Assembly (NCBI RefSeq): GCF_030369635.1 | Contig: NZ_CP128474.1 | Coordinates: forward strand, 992,001-1,056,000 | Length of the DNA stretch: 64,000 nucleotides | DNA from: Microbacterium arborescens | GTDB taxonomy: Bacteria; Actinomycetota; Actinomycetes; Actinomycetales; Microbacteriaceae | Direction of reading: 5' to 3' | In this document: in pieces, positions 16,733-26,155 of the stretch | Layout of the letters: each line of letters starts with the position of its first letter | Numbering within the stretch: position 1 is the stretch's first letter | Position numbers and translations under genes: made by a program | The notes under the pieces: model-generated | The model's input: the letters and a program-made list of their open reading frames with translations, nothing else | Database searches by the model: none | Told to the model about the DNA's origin: nothing

Positions 16733-19048
16733 GTGACCACCGCCCTCTACCGCCGCTACCGTCCCGAAGCGTTCGGCGAGATGATCGGCCAGTCGCAGGT
16801 GACCGAACCCCTGATGACGGCGCTCCGCTCCGACCGCGTCGGTCACGCGTATCTCTTCTCGGGTCCCCGCGGCTGCGGCAAGACCACCTCGGCCCGCATC
16901 CTCGCCCGCTGCCTCAACTGCGCGCAAGGACCCACCGACACCCCGTGCGGCACGTGCGACAGCTGCGTCGAGCTCAGCCGCGGCGGAGGTGGCTCGCTCG
17001 ACGTCGTCGAGATCGACGCCGCCTCGCACAATGGTGTCGACGACGCCCGCGACCTCCGCGAGCGCGCGGTCTTCGCCCCGGCTCGCGACCGCTTCAAGAT
17101 CTTCATCCTCGACGAGGCCCACATGGTCACGGCACAGGGCTTCAACGCCCTGCTGAAGCTCGTCGAAGAACCTCCCGCGCACGTCAAGTTCATCTTCGCG
17201 ACGACCGAGCCCGAGAAGGTCATCGGCACGATCCGCTCGCGTACGCATCACTACCCGTTCCGCCTGGTCGCACCCGCCGCGATGCTCGAGTACGTCGAGC
17301 AGCTCTGCGCTCAGGAGGGCGTGCAGGTCGAGGCCGGCGTGCTGCCGCTCGTCGTGCGGGCCGGGGGAGGGTCGCCGCGTGACACGCTCTCGCTGCTCGA
17401 CCAGCTGATCGCCGGCTCCGACGACGGTGCGGTCGCCTACGAACGCGCCGTCGCACTGCTCGGCTACACCCACGCGGAGCTGCTCGACGAGGTCGTCGGG
17501 GCGTTCGGCGCCGTCGACGCTGCCGCAGCCTTCGCCGCGGTCGACCGCGTCATCCAGACGGGTCAAGATCCGCGCCGGTTCGTCGACGACCTGCTCGAGC
17601 GCCTGCGGGATCTCATCATCGTGTCGGCGACCGGGCAGGGTGCGTCGGCCGTGCTGCGCGGAGTGTCGGCAGAAGAGCTCGAACGGATGGCGCGGCAGGC
17701 GTCGCTCTTCGGCACCGACCGTCTCTCGCGAACAGCCGATCTCGTCGTGACCGCCCTCGACGAGATGTCGGGCGCCACATCGCCGCGGCTGCAGCTCGAA
17801 CTGCTGGTGGCGCGCGTGCTCGCCGCGGCCCAGCACAGCGTCCCGGCAGCCGACCAGGCCCCGGTCGCCGCCGCTCCCGCATCGCACGTGTCATCGCCCG
17901 CGTCCGCTCCCGCAGCCCCGGCACGCATCGTGACCCCGGCCCCCGCCGTGGCCCCCGCCCCGGCTCCGGTGGCCGCACCCGCCCAGACGGACCGCCCCGC
18001 TCCCGCACCGACCGCTGCGACGCCGTCGGCTGCCCCCACGAGCTCCGGCCCGACATCCGCGGGCGGCGGCGCGGCCGCAGCCCCGGCAGAACCACGCGAC
18101 CCGTCTACCGTCACGCTCGCGCAGATGCGCGACTCCTGGCCCGAGGTGCTGCAGCGCCTCGAGTCCATCAGCCGCACCTCGTGGATGATCGCCTCCGTGG
18201 CATCGCCCGTGGCGTTCTCCGAGACCGGCGTGCTCACACTGTCGTTCCAGAGCCACTCCGACGTGCTGCAGTTCAAGAAGCTCAACGCCGGAAAGGGCCC
18301 GAGCGAAGACCTGCGCAGCGCGATCCTGGGTGTGCTCGGCGTTCGGGTCAAGTACGTCGCCCGCCACGACTCGGATCCCGGCGGCGGACCGGCGCCCGGC
18401 GGGCCCACGCCGCCGCCCGGCGGGCAGCCCGGTGGCGAGCCCCGACGGCAGCCCTCCGGGGATCAGCGTCAGCCTGGAGAGCCCGCATCGTCGCCGTCCT
18501 CGGGCGGGCAGCGCGCCGCCAGCGCCCCCTCGGCCCCGGCGGGCGCTCGTCCGACCGCTCCCGGGGCTGCGCCCGGTTCCTCCTCCTACGCCGCCCCCGT
18601 GACGGAATGGGCGGTGGCGCCGATCCCGCAGGGCGACCCGGCGCCGCAGTTCGCGGTGGACGACGAGCCCGAGGAGGCCGTTGCCGCCCCGGTCCGCACG
18701 CTCACGATCCCGCACGACGGCGATGTCGACCCGTACCCCGAGCCGCTGCCGCCCATCGACGAGGAAGACCGCGACTACCCGCCGCCCCCCATCGACGACG
18801 ACGCGCCTCTGCCGCCGCGCGGGCCGGTCGCCGTCGAACGGCCTGCGGTTGCGCCCGCCGCCGACCGCGTCGGCTCCGGTCCCGATCGCACCGCCGCTGC
18901 GGCGGCACCCGCGCCGACGAACGGCCGCGCGAACGCAGCACCCGCTCGGGGCGGGATCGAGCGCTACGGCGAGGCAGTGGTCCGCCAGATCCTCGGGGCC
19001 ACCTTCGTCCGAGAAGAACCCTTCAGCTCACCCACGAGATTCGGCTAA
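16733..19048 (+). CDS. dnaX: DNA polymerase III subunits gamma/tau
   Basis: This is the clamp-loader ATPase of the replisome. In the 771-residue product, the AAA+ module is at residues 1-220 with Walker A GPRGCGKTT (44-52), a zinc-binding cysteine set at C63, C72, C75 and C78 within CLNC...PCGTCDSC, Walker B FILDEAH (124-130) and SRC-like sensor region. Domain III follows. From about residue 370 there is a very long Ala/Pro-rich linker, then a folded segment (LAQMRDSWPEVLQRLESISR) and a second Pro/Asp-rich linker to the C-terminus. The second half is unusually low in complexity even for actinobacterial tau. No A-rich slippery heptamer is seen, so only the full-length form is expected by frameshifting criteria. 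recR follows 3 nt after the stop. Confidence 0.95.
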   Translation: MTTALYRRYRPEAFGEMIGQSQVTEPLMTALRSDRVGHAYLFSGPRGCGKTTSARILARCLNCAQGPTDTPCGTCDSCVELSRGGGGSLDVVEIDAASHNGVDDARDLRERAVFAPARDRFKIFILDEAHMVTAQGFNALLKLVEEPPAHVKFIFATTEPEKVIGTIRSRTHHYPFRLVAPAAMLEYVEQLCAQEGVQVEAGVLPLVVRAGGGSPRDTLSLLDQLIAGSDDGAVAYERAVALLGYTHAELLDEVVGAFGAVDAAAAFAAVDRVIQTGQDPRRFVDDLLERLRDLIIVSATGQGASAVLRGVSAEELERMARQASLFGTDRLSRTADLVVTALDEMSGATSPRLQLELLVARVLAAAQHSVPAADQAPVAAAPASHVSSPASAPAAPARIVTPAPAVAPAPAPVAAPAQTDRPAPAPTAATPSAAPTSSGPTSAGGGAAAAPAEPRDPSTVTLAQMRDSWPEVLQRLESISRTSWMIASVASPVAFSETGVLTLSFQSHSDVLQFKKLNAGKGPSEDLRSAILGVLGVRVKYVARHDSDPGGGPAPGGPTPPPGGQPGGEPRRQPSGDQRQPGEPASSPSSGGQRAASAPSAPAGARPTAPGAAPGSSSYAAPVTEWAVAPIPQGDPAPQFAVDDEPEEAVAAPVRTLTIPHDGDVDPYPEPLPPIDEEDRDYPPPPIDDDAPLPPRGPVAVERPAVAPAADRVGSGPDRTAAAAAPAPTNGRANAAPARGGIERYGEAVVRQILGATFVREEPFSSPTRFG

Positions 19049-19051
19049 GCC

Positions 19052-19645
19052 ATGTACGACGGCATCGTCCAGGACCTGATCGACGAGTTCGGCCGCCTGC
19101 CCGGCATCGGGCCGAAGTCGGCGCAGCGCATCGCGTTCCACATCCTGCAGACCCCGACCTTCGACGTCTCCAAGCTCTCGCACCTGCTCGGCGAGCTGCG
19201 CGAGCGCGTGCGCTTCTGCGAGGTCTGCGGCAACGTCTCCGAGCACGACCGCTGCGCGATCTGCCGCGACCCGCGGCGTGACGGCACCTTCATCTGCGTC
19301 GTCGAAGACGCCAAGGACGTCGCCGCCATCGAGCGCACGCGCGAGTTCCGGGGTCTGTACCACGTGCTCGGCGGCGCGATCAGTCCGATCGGCGGCATCG
19401 GCCCCGACGACCTCCGTATCGCTCAGCTGATGCAGCGTCTTGCCGATGGCACCGTACAGGAGGTCATCCTGGCCACGAACCCGAACCTCGAGGGCGAGGC
19501 GACCGCGACCTATCTCAGTCGCCTTCTGACGACCCTCGAGATCCGGGTGACGCGGCTGGCGTCCGGTCTCCCCGTCGGCGGCGACCTCGAGTACGCCGAT
19601 GAGGTCACACTCGGCCGCGCGTTCGAAGGGCGCCGCCAGCTCTGA
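19052..19645 (+). CDS. recR: Recombination mediator protein RecR
   Basis: RecR acts with RecO (and RecF) to load RecA on gapped DNA in RecFOR repair. The 197-residue product has the helix-hairpin-helix [16 protein letters not shown] (15-30), the four-cysteine zinc finger C56-x2-C59...C68-x2-C71 ([16 protein letters not shown]) and the Toprim domain with the acidic residue in VVEDAKDV near residue 85. The C-terminus [20 protein letters not shown] contains the Walker-B-like end. It lies directly behind dnaX, the conserved bacterial order, and is presumably co-transcribed with it. Confidence 0.97.
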   Translation: MYDGIVQDLIDEFGRLPGIGPKSAQRIAFHILQTPTFDVSKLSHLLGELRERVRFCEVCGNVSEHDRCAICRDPRRDGTFICVVEDAKDVAAIERTREFRGLYHVLGGAISPIGGIGPDDLRIAQLMQRLADGTVQEVILATNPNLEGEATATYLSRLLTTLEIRVTRLASGLPVGGDLEYADEVTLGRAFEGRRQL

Positions 19646-19654
19646 CGGCGCCCT
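19627..19654. terminator. Hairpin overlapping the recR stop
   Basis: A perfect 9-bp inverted repeat (19627-19635 AGGGCGCCG with 19646-19654) spans the end of recR. It is placed to end both recR and the converging peptidase transcript. Confidence 0.5.
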
Positions 19655-19663
19655 CGGACGGCC

Positions 19664-21817
19664 TCAGGCAGGGTCGTCCGCGAGGCCGACGACGTCGAGC
19701 AGCCAAGCGAGCTCGAACGCGCGCTCGTGCCAGGAGTTGTACCGCCCGCTCACGCCGCCGTGGCCGGCGACCATCTCGCACTTCAGAAGCGCGTCCACCC
19801 CGACTTCGCGCAGACGCGCGACCCATTTCGCGGGTTCGACGTACATGACACGCGTGTCGTTGAGCGAAGTGACCGCGAGGATCCGGGGGTAGGCCACGCC
19901 CTCGCGGACGTTCTCGTACGGCGAGTACGACTTCATGTACGCGTAGACCTCGGGGTCGTGGAGGGGGTCGCCCCATTCATCCCACTCGATGACCGTCAGC
20001 GGCAGCGAGGGGTCGAGGATCGTCGTGAGCGCGTCGACGAACGGCACCGCGGCGAGGACTCCCGCGAACAGCTCGGGGGCGAGGTTCGTGACGGCGCCCA
20101 TGAGGAGCCCGCCGGCCGATCCGCCCTCGGCGGTCATGCGCTCGGGAGAGGTGTAGCCGCTCTCGACGAGGTGGCGCGCGACGGCGACGAAGTCGGTGAA
20201 AGTGTTGCGCTTGTGCAGCAGCTTCCCGTCCTCGTACCACTGCCGGCCCATCTCTCCGCCGCCTCGCACATGGGCGACGGCGAACACGACGCCCCGGTCG
20301 AGGAGCGACAGGCGCGCCACCGACATCGCGGGGTCGATCGAGTGCTCGTACGAGCCGTAGCCGTACAGGTGCAGCGCGCGGGACCGGTCGTCCGCGCCCG
20401 GGTCGCCGAACGAGCGCTTCCACACGATCGAGACCGGAACGCGGGTGCCGTCGTCCGCAGCCGCCCAGACCCGGCGCTGCTCGTAGTCGGCGGGGTCGTA
20501 GCCCCCGAGCACCGGCTGGCGCTTACGCAGCAGCAGCTCGCCGGTCGCGACGACGTAGTCGTACACGGTGCCCGGCGTGACGAACGACCCGTAGCCGAGG
20601 CGGAGCACGGGGGGAGCCCATTCGGGATTGCCGCCCGACCCCACGGTGTACAGCGGCTCGTCGAACTCGAGCTCGGTGACCGAGCCCGAGCCGTAGTCGA
20701 AGATGCCGAGGCGCTGCAGCCCGTCGCGCCGGTAGCCGAGCAGCGCCCAATCGCGGAACGTCGAGAGGCCCTCCAGGCGACGGCCGGGCTCATGAGGCAG
20801 CACGACCTCACGCGGGCCCGTCGGATCGTCCGCAGCGACCCGGACGAGCTCGAAGTCGAGTGCGTCGTCGTTGTGCAGGATGTAGAGCACGTCCTGGCCG
20901 GACACGATCGCGTGGGAGACCGAGTACTCGACGCCCTCGCGGCGCGGCCACACCGAACGCGGCTCCGCGCGGAGATCGTCGGCCGGCACCAGGAACTCCT
21001 CGCTCGTGATCGAGGAGCCGACCTCGATCACGAGATACCGGTCGCTGCGGGTGAAGCCCGCTCCCACCCAGTACCGCTCGTCGGGCTCGTGAAAGAGACG
21101 CTCGTCGGTGGCCGTGTCGGTGCCGATCTCGTGCAGCCAGACTGAATCCGGCCGCCATGCGTCGTCGACGGTGGAGTAGACGACGAAGCGTCCGTCCGGA
21201 GACAGCGACGCCCCGGCGAAGGTGCCGCTGATCTCGTCGGCGAGGTTCTCGCCGGTGGCGATGTCGCGCAGACGCAGCGTGTACCGCTCGTCGCCCTCGG
21301 TGTCGACGCCGTACAGCAGGAGCGTCCCGTCGGCCGAGACCTCGAAGCTCCCGAGCGAGAAGAACTCCGCGCCTTCCGCCTCGACGTTGCCGTCGAGCAG
21401 CACCTGCTCGCCGGGCACGTCGACGCCGGGCTCGAGCTGCGGGGGTGTCCAGTCGTCGGGCGACGCCAGGGGAGCGCGGCAATGGATGCCGTACTGGCTG
21501 CCCTCGACGGTGCGGCTGTAGTACCACCACTGGCCCCGGCGACTCGGAACCGACAGATCGGTCTCGAGCGTTCGCCCCTTGATCTCCTCAAAGATGCGCT
21601 CGCGGAGCCCGCCCAGGTGCGCCGTACGGGCATCGGTGTAGGCGTTCTCGGCCTCGAGGTGGGCGATCACCTCGGAGTCGTCCTTCGTGCGCAGCCATTC
21701 GTAACGGTCGACGAACTCATCGCCGTGGTGGGTGCGGCGGTGCTCGCGGACGGCCGCGACAGGGGCCTCAGGAGCGTCGGACGGGCGGGGGGTGAGGATG
21801 TCGGGGGTATCGGTCAC
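19664..21817 (-). CDS. S9-family serine peptidase (oligopeptidase B-like)
   Basis: This 717-residue protein has a seven-bladed propeller in its first ~430 residues and an alpha/beta-hydrolase catalytic domain. The catalytic Ser lies in the GGSAGG motif near residue 563, the Asp region is near TSLNDTRVMYVEP, and the catalytic His is in AGHGGVSGRY. The spacing and the C-terminal motif match oligopeptidase B, a cytoplasmic endopeptidase that cuts short peptides after basic residues. The GTG start is placed by TAGCGT 6 nt upstream. It converges on recR. Confidence 0.92.
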   Translation of the reverse strand: MTDTPDILTPRPSDAPEAPVAAVREHRRTHHGDEFVDRYEWLRTKDDSEVIAHLEAENAYTDARTAHLGGLRERIFEEIKGRTLETDLSVPSRRGQWWYYSRTVEGSQYGIHCRAPLASPDDWTPPQLEPGVDVPGEQVLLDGNVEAEGAEFFSLGSFEVSADGTLLLYGVDTEGDERYTLRLRDIATGENLADEISGTFAGASLSPDGRFVVYSTVDDAWRPDSVWLHEIGTDTATDERLFHEPDERYWVGAGFTRSDRYLVIEVGSSITSEEFLVPADDLRAEPRSVWPRREGVEYSVSHAIVSGQDVLYILHNDDALDFELVRVAADDPTGPREVVLPHEPGRRLEGLSTFRDWALLGYRRDGLQRLGIFDYGSGSVTELEFDEPLYTVGSGGNPEWAPPVLRLGYGSFVTPGTVYDYVVATGELLLRKRQPVLGGYDPADYEQRRVWAAADDGTRVPVSIVWKRSFGDPGADDRSRALHLYGYGSYEHSIDPAMSVARLSLLDRGVVFAVAHVRGGGEMGRQWYEDGKLLHKRNTFTDFVAVARHLVESGYTSPERMTAEGGSAGGLLMGAVTNLAPELFAGVLAAVPFVDALTTILDPSLPLTVIEWDEWGDPLHDPEVYAYMKSYSPYENVREGVAYPRILAVTSLNDTRVMYVEPAKWVARLREVGVDALLKCEMVAGHGGVSGRYNSWHERAFELAWLLDVVGLADDPA

Positions 21818-21823
21818 CGTTCC

Positions 21824-21829
21824 ACGCTA
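21824..21829 (-). promoter_or_regulatory. -10 box of leaderless S9 peptidase gene
   Basis: On the minus strand TAGCGT ends 6 nt before the GTG at 21817. Confidence 0.55.
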
Positions 21830-21911
21830 GTGCTGCGCCCGCCTGATCCGGCCGCTCGGATTCACGGTGAGGGCGATGGTGTGGCAGGATTCGATGGTCC
21901 GGTTGCCGGAC

Positions 21912-21929
21912 CCTGAACAGACGGTGAAC
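21912..21929. promoter_or_regulatory. Possible PHO box upstream of the phosphate transporter
   Basis: Two 7-bp direct repeats, CCTGAAC (21912-21918) and GGTGAAC (21923-21929), are spaced 11 bp apart. In reverse they read GTTCACC-N4-GTTCAGG, the pattern of actinobacterial PhoP-binding PHO boxes. They lie about 90 bp before the PiT start. This is a sequence match only. Confidence 0.35.
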
Positions 21930-22016
21930 TCTTCGTTCGCGCCCGCCGCTGCCGCGGCATCCCGATCCGTACTCGAGGACCCGTGTTCGCGGGCCCGCAC
22001 GCACAGAGAGCGCACA

Positions 22017-23261
22017 GTGGAGACCGCTGTACTCATTCTTCTGCTGGTCATCGGACTGGCACTCTTCTTCGACTTCACCAACGGCTTCCACGACACCGCG
22101 AACGCGATGGCGACGCCGATCGCGACGGGGGCTCTCAAACCCAAAGTCGCCGTCCTGTTGGCCGCGGGCCTGAACCTCGTCGGCGCCTTCCTGTCCACCG
22201 AGGTCGCCAAGACGGTCTCGCACGGCATCATCCACGAGGAACAGCTCGCAGCGACCGCGCTGCTGCCGTTGATCTTCGCGGGGTTGATCGGCGCCATCAC
22301 GTGGAACATGCTGACGTGGCTGCTCGGCCTCCCGTCGAGCTCGTCGCACGCGCTGTTCGGCGGCCTCATCGGTGCGACACTCGTGGGAGTCGGCGCCATG
22401 GCGATCGACTTCGGCGTCGTGCTGAGCAAGATCATCCTCCCGGCGCTGATCGCGCCCGTGACGGCCGGCCTCATCGCCTTCACCGTCACGAAGGTCGCCT
22501 ACGCCATGACCCGTCGTCACGATGGCAAGCCCGACGGCCGTGACGGCTTCCGCTGGGGTCAGATCTTCACCTCGTCGCTCGTCGCGCTCGCGCACGGCAC
22601 CAACGACGCACAGAAGACGATGGGCGTCATCACGCTCGCGTTGATCGCCGCCGGCTGGCAGAGCGCCGAGCACGCCGAGCCCCAGCTGTGGGTGATCGTG
22701 GCGTGCGCCGTCACGATCGCGCTCGGCACCTACATGGGCGGATGGCGCATCATCCGCACCCTGGGCAAGGGACTCACCGACGTCAAGCCCGCGCAGGGCT
22801 TCTCAGCCGAGGCGTCGACGGCGTCGACCATCCTCGCCTCGAGCGCTCTCGGCTTCGCCCTGTCGACCACGCAGGTCGCATCGGGATCGGTCATCGGCTC
22901 GGGGCTCGGACGCCGCGGTTCGACGGTCCGCTGGCGCACGGTCGGCCGCATCGCGATCGGCTGGCTGCTGACCCTCCCCGCCTCCGGCGCCGTGGGGGCC
23001 CTGGCCGCCCTGCTCGTCGTGTGGCTCGGCCCGACGGGGATCGTCATCGATGCGATCGCCGCCGTCGCGATCGTCCTCGCCCTGTTCCTCCGGTCCCGCC
23101 GGAACGAGGTGCACGCGGGCAACGCGATGAGCGAGGTCGCCGATTCCGGTCATGCCGTCGACGTTCCCGCAGATCCGCCGCCCACGCGCCGGCAGCGCCG
23201 GGCCCGCGCGGCGGCGGCAGCGGCGAGTCCGGCACCCGAGCAGACGGAGGGCGAGCGATGA
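22017..23261 (+). CDS. Inorganic phosphate transporter, PiT family
   Basis: This 414-residue membrane protein has the duplicated PiT (PHO-4) signature. The first copy has DFTNGFHDTANAMATPIATGAL near residue 20, and the second has ALAHGTNDAQKTMGVITLAL near 185. Several membrane helices lie between them and the C-terminus is cytoplasmic and basic (RQRRARAAAAA). PiT proteins import metal-phosphate with H+. The GTG at 22017 fits the family start (METAVLILLL). The in-frame upstream extension is hydrophilic and unrelated. It overlaps the next small membrane gene by 4 nt. A possible PHO box lies upstream. Confidence 0.93.
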   Translation: METAVLILLLVIGLALFFDFTNGFHDTANAMATPIATGALKPKVAVLLAAGLNLVGAFLSTEVAKTVSHGIIHEEQLAATALLPLIFAGLIGAITWNMLTWLLGLPSSSSHALFGGLIGATLVGVGAMAIDFGVVLSKIILPALIAPVTAGLIAFTVTKVAYAMTRRHDGKPDGRDGFRWGQIFTSSLVALAHGTNDAQKTMGVITLALIAAGWQSAEHAEPQLWVIVACAVTIALGTYMGGWRIIRTLGKGLTDVKPAQGFSAEASTASTILASSALGFALSTTQVASGSVIGSGLGRRGSTVRWRTVGRIAIGWLLTLPASGAVGALAALLVVWLGPTGIVIDAIAAVAIVLALFLRSRRNEVHAGNAMSEVADSGHAVDVPADPPPTRRQRRARAAAAAASPAPEQTEGER

Positions 23262-23593
23262 ACGTCTCGATCGACTGGTTCGCCTTCGTGCAGGTGTTCG
23301 CGGCGGCCATCACCGGCGCGGTTCTCGTCGTCGGGTTCTACGCCCTGGGTCTTCGGATGCTGGTGCGCGCGGGCCGGGTGCCGGTGGTCACTCCCGCGGA
23401 GTTCACCGACGCGATCGCCGTCATCAGCGAGAAGCAGGCCCGACGGCACGCGAAAGCGGCGGCGAAGGCGGCGAAGAAGAACCCGCTGACGGCGGGGCAG
23501 AAGCGGATCGCGCTCGTGACCGCTTACGCCGCCTTCGCCTTCTGCGCACTCGCCGTCCTCGGCGGGATCATCCTCATCGTGGCGGGGCGGTAG
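23258..23593 (+). CDS. Small membrane protein coupled to the PiT transporter
   Basis: This 111-residue protein has an N-terminal helix (VQVFAAAITGAVLVVGFYALGLRML) and a C-terminal helix (AAFAFCALAVLGGIILIV). Between them is a cytoplasmic Lys/Ala-rich segment (ARRHAKAAAKAAKKN). The ATG overlaps the stop of the phosphate transporter (ATGA), so the two are translationally coupled. I know no functional domain. The tight coupling suggests an accessory or regulatory subunit of the transporter, which is an inference. Confidence 0.8.
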   Translation: MNVSIDWFAFVQVFAAAITGAVLVVGFYALGLRMLVRAGRVPVVTPAEFTDAIAVISEKQARRHAKAAAKAAKKNPLTAGQKRIALVTAYAAFAFCALAVLGGIILIVAGR

Positions 23594-23604
23594 GACCCCC
23601 GGCA

Positions 23605-23610
23605 TAGGCT
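23605..23610 (+). promoter_or_regulatory. -10 box of leaderless metallophosphoesterase gene
   Basis: TAGGCT ends exactly 6 nt before the ATG at 23617, which decides for this start over the GTG at 23611. Confidence 0.6.
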
Positions 23611-23616
23611 GTGGCC

Positions 23617-24564
23617 ATGAGCTCAGCAACGCCGTCGGACGGCCCGGTGCGGGCCCGCGACCGAGCGGCATCCGTGCGGTTCGGTCAGCACGAGCCCGCC
23701 CATCATGTCCTGGTCCATCTGAGCGACACGCATCTTCTTGCGGGCGGCGCGGCTCTCGCCGGACGCTACGACGTCGAGGCGAACCTCGATGCCACGCTCG
23801 CGGCCGTCGAGCGCACCGGCGTCCGTGCCGACGCGTTGGTGTTCACGGGCGATCTCACCGATCTCGGTGAGCCGGACGCCTATCGCCGCCTCCGCGACGC
23901 GGTCGAGCCGGTGGCCGAGCGGCTGGATGCGCCCATCGTCTGGGTGGCAGGCAACCACGACGAGCGCGAGGCGATGCGGGTGGGACTGTTCGGCGGCGCG
24001 CCGACACGGGAACCGCTGACCGGGGTCTGGGATCTTGCGGGGCTGCGCCTGATCGCCCTCGACTCCACGGTGCCGGGCTGGCACCACGGCGACATCGACG
24101 CCGATCAGCGCGACTGGCTGAGCGAGACGCTCGCCGAGCCTGCGCCGCACGGGACGATCCTCGCGATGCATCATCCGCCGCTTCCGAGTCATGTGCCCTT
24201 CTTCGACATCCTCGAGCTGCGCGACCAGGACGCCCTGGCTCAGGCGATCGCGGGCACCGACGTGCGCGGTATCCTCGCCGGCCACCTGCACTACTCGACC
24301 TCGGGGACGTTCGCCGGCGTCCCCGTCTCCGTCGCGTCGGCGACCTGCTACACGATGAACCTCCAGCGCCCGCCGCAGGCGGTGAACGGAATGGACGCCG
24401 GCCAGGCGTTCCAGCTCGTGCACGTCTACGACGATGTCATCACCCACACCGTCGTGCCCGTCGTCGAGGCGCCGACGGGCGACTACTTCTCCGCCGAGTG
24501 GATTGCCGAGATGGCGCGATTGTCGCCGCAGGAGCGTCTCGAGGCGTTTTCGCGCAAGCGCTGA
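23617..24564 (+). CDS. Calcineurin-like metallophosphoesterase (cyclic phosphodiesterase-like)
   Basis: This 315-residue enzyme has all five metal-binding motifs of the class III phosphodiesterase (CpdA/GpdQ) family: D-x-H in LSDTHLL, GDLTD, GNHDE, the lone His in MHHPPLP, and GHLHYS. Two metal ions would be bound in the cytoplasm. Family members hydrolyse cAMP, other cyclic nucleotides or glycerophosphodiesters, and the sequence does not decide among these. The start at 23617 is chosen from the promoter position. It follows the phosphate transporter pair and has its own promoter. Confidence 0.9.
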   Translation: MSSATPSDGPVRARDRAASVRFGQHEPAHHVLVHLSDTHLLAGGAALAGRYDVEANLDATLAAVERTGVRADALVFTGDLTDLGEPDAYRRLRDAVEPVAERLDAPIVWVAGNHDEREAMRVGLFGGAPTREPLTGVWDLAGLRLIALDSTVPGWHHGDIDADQRDWLSETLAEPAPHGTILAMHHPPLPSHVPFFDILELRDQDALAQAIAGTDVRGILAGHLHYSTSGTFAGVPVSVASATCYTMNLQRPPQAVNGMDAGQAFQLVHVYDDVITHTVVPVVEAPTGDYFSAEWIAEMARLSPQERLEAFSRKR

Positions 24565-24565
24565 C

Positions 24566-24571
24566 TAGGCT
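24566..24571 (+). promoter_or_regulatory. -10 box of aspA with short leader
   Basis: TAGGCT about 45 nt before the aspA ATG, followed by a leader that carries AAGGACC as ribosome binding site. Confidence 0.4.
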
Positions 24572-24615
24572 GGGAGCGTCCCTCCCATCGCCGTGAGACC
24601 CACAAGGACCCGTGC

Positions 24616-26079
24616 ATGATGTCGTCCCCTTCCGCCACCCGCACCGAGACCGATTCGCTCGGCTCGCTCGAGATCCCCGCCGACGCCTACTGGGGCGTTC
24701 ACACTGCGCGCGCACTCGAGAACTTCCCGATCTCGCAGCGGCCGATCTTCGTCTATCGTGACCTCGTCCGGGCGCTCGCGATGGTCAAGCAGGCCTCTGC
24801 CCGCGCGAACCGCGAGATCGGAGTGCTCGACGCCGAGCGCGCCGACCTGATCGATCGTGCTTCGCAGCTCGTCATCGACGGCGAGTACCACGACCAGTTC
24901 GTCGTCGGCGTGGTGCAGGGCGGTGCGGGCACGTCGACGAACATGAATGCCAACGAGGTCATCACCAACATCGCCCTCGAGCTCGCGGGCCGCCCCAAGG
25001 GCGACTACGACTTCCTCTCGCCGATCGATCACACCAACCGCAGCCAGTCGACCAACGACGTCTACCCGACGGCCATCAAGGTCGGTCTCGCCCTCGACCT
25101 GCAGGGGCTCCTCGACGAGCTTGCGCTGCTGCGCGAGTCGTTCCTGGCGAAGGCCGTCGAGTTCCACGACGTCCTCAAGGTCGGGCGCACGCAGCTCCAG
25201 GACGCCGTGCCGATGACGCTCGGGCAGGAGTTCCACGGTTTCGCCACGACACTGGGGGAGGACCACTCGCGTCTCGGCGAGAACGCGTCGCTCCTCTACG
25301 AGATCAACATGGGTGCGACGGCGATCGGCACCGGCATCACGACGCACCCCGAGTACCGTCCCGCGGTCGTCCGCCACCTGCGCGAGATCACCGGCCTCGA
25401 CCTGTCGAGCGCCGTCGACCTCGTCGAGTCGACGAGCGACACGGGGGCGTTCATGTCGTTCTCGTCATCGCTCAAGCGCAACGCCATCAAGCTGTCGAAG
25501 ATCAGCAACGACCTCCGCCTGCTCTCGAGCGGGCCCCAGGCAGGTTTCGGCGAGATCAACCTCCCGGCGCGGCAGGCGGGGTCGAGCATCATGCCCGGCA
25601 AGGTGAACCCGGTGATCCCCGAGGTCGTCAACCAGGTCGCGTTCGCCGTCGCGGGCGCCGATCTGACGGTGACGATGGCGGTCGAAGGCGGGCAGCTGCA
25701 GCTGAACGCGTTCGAGCCGATCATCGCGCACTCGATCTTCCAGTCGATCACCTGGATGCGGCGGGCCATGCGCACGCTGCGGGTCAACTGCATCGACGGC
25801 ATCACCGCGAACCGTGAGCGACTGGGTGCCATGGTCGGCTCGTCGGTCGGTGTCGTGACAGCGCTCACCCCGTTCATCGGCTACGCGGCGGCGGCGGCCC
25901 TCGCCAAGACCGCGCTGCTGACCCACCGCAACGTGGGCGACCTGGTCGTGGAGGCCGGTCTGATGTCGCGCGCGGAGGTCGACAAGCAGCTCTCGCCGGC
26001 GCGCCTCTCCGGCCTGCAGGCGGTCACAGCGGCCATTCCGATCGTGCTCGCCGACGCCGAGGAGAGCGTGTCGGGCTGA
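24616..26079 (+). CDS. aspA: Aspartate ammonia-lyase
   Basis: AspA converts aspartate to fumarate and ammonia. The 487-residue product belongs to the class II fumarase/aspartase superfamily, shown by the signature GSSIMPGKVNPV around residue 330, the TRSQSTND-type region (HTNRSQSTNDVYPTAIK) and RTQLQDAVPMTLGQEF. The residues after the signature (MAVEGGQLQLNAFEPII) and the N-terminus (RTETDSLGSLEIPADAYWG) fit aspartase better than fumarase C. Two consecutive ATG codons (24616 and 24619) could start it. AAGGACC lies about 6 nt upstream. The gene is monocistronic. Confidence 0.92.
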   Translation: MMSSPSATRTETDSLGSLEIPADAYWGVHTARALENFPISQRPIFVYRDLVRALAMVKQASARANREIGVLDAERADLIDRASQLVIDGEYHDQFVVGVVQGGAGTSTNMNANEVITNIALELAGRPKGDYDFLSPIDHTNRSQSTNDVYPTAIKVGLALDLQGLLDELALLRESFLAKAVEFHDVLKVGRTQLQDAVPMTLGQEFHGFATTLGEDHSRLGENASLLYEINMGATAIGTGITTHPEYRPAVVRHLREITGLDLSSAVDLVESTSDTGAFMSFSSSLKRNAIKLSKISNDLRLLSSGPQAGFGEINLPARQAGSSIMPGKVNPVIPEVVNQVAFAVAGADLTVTMAVEGGQLQLNAFEPIIAHSIFQSITWMRRAMRTLRVNCIDGITANRERLGAMVGSSVGVVTALTPFIGYAAAAALAKTALLTHRNVGDLVVEAGLMSRAEVDKQLSPARLSGLQAVTAAIPIVLADAEESVSG

Positions 26080-26155
26080 TCAGGCTTTGTGCCGCGAGGC
26101 CCGCTCTCGCTAACGTCGAGGCTGTTCATCGCTTTCCGAATCCCCGGGGGACCCC

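Noticed and set aside
16733..19048. Programmed -1 frameshift in dnaX to make gamma
   Set aside because: No A-rich slippery heptamer was seen; the sequence is GC-rich throughout, so only the full-length product is called.
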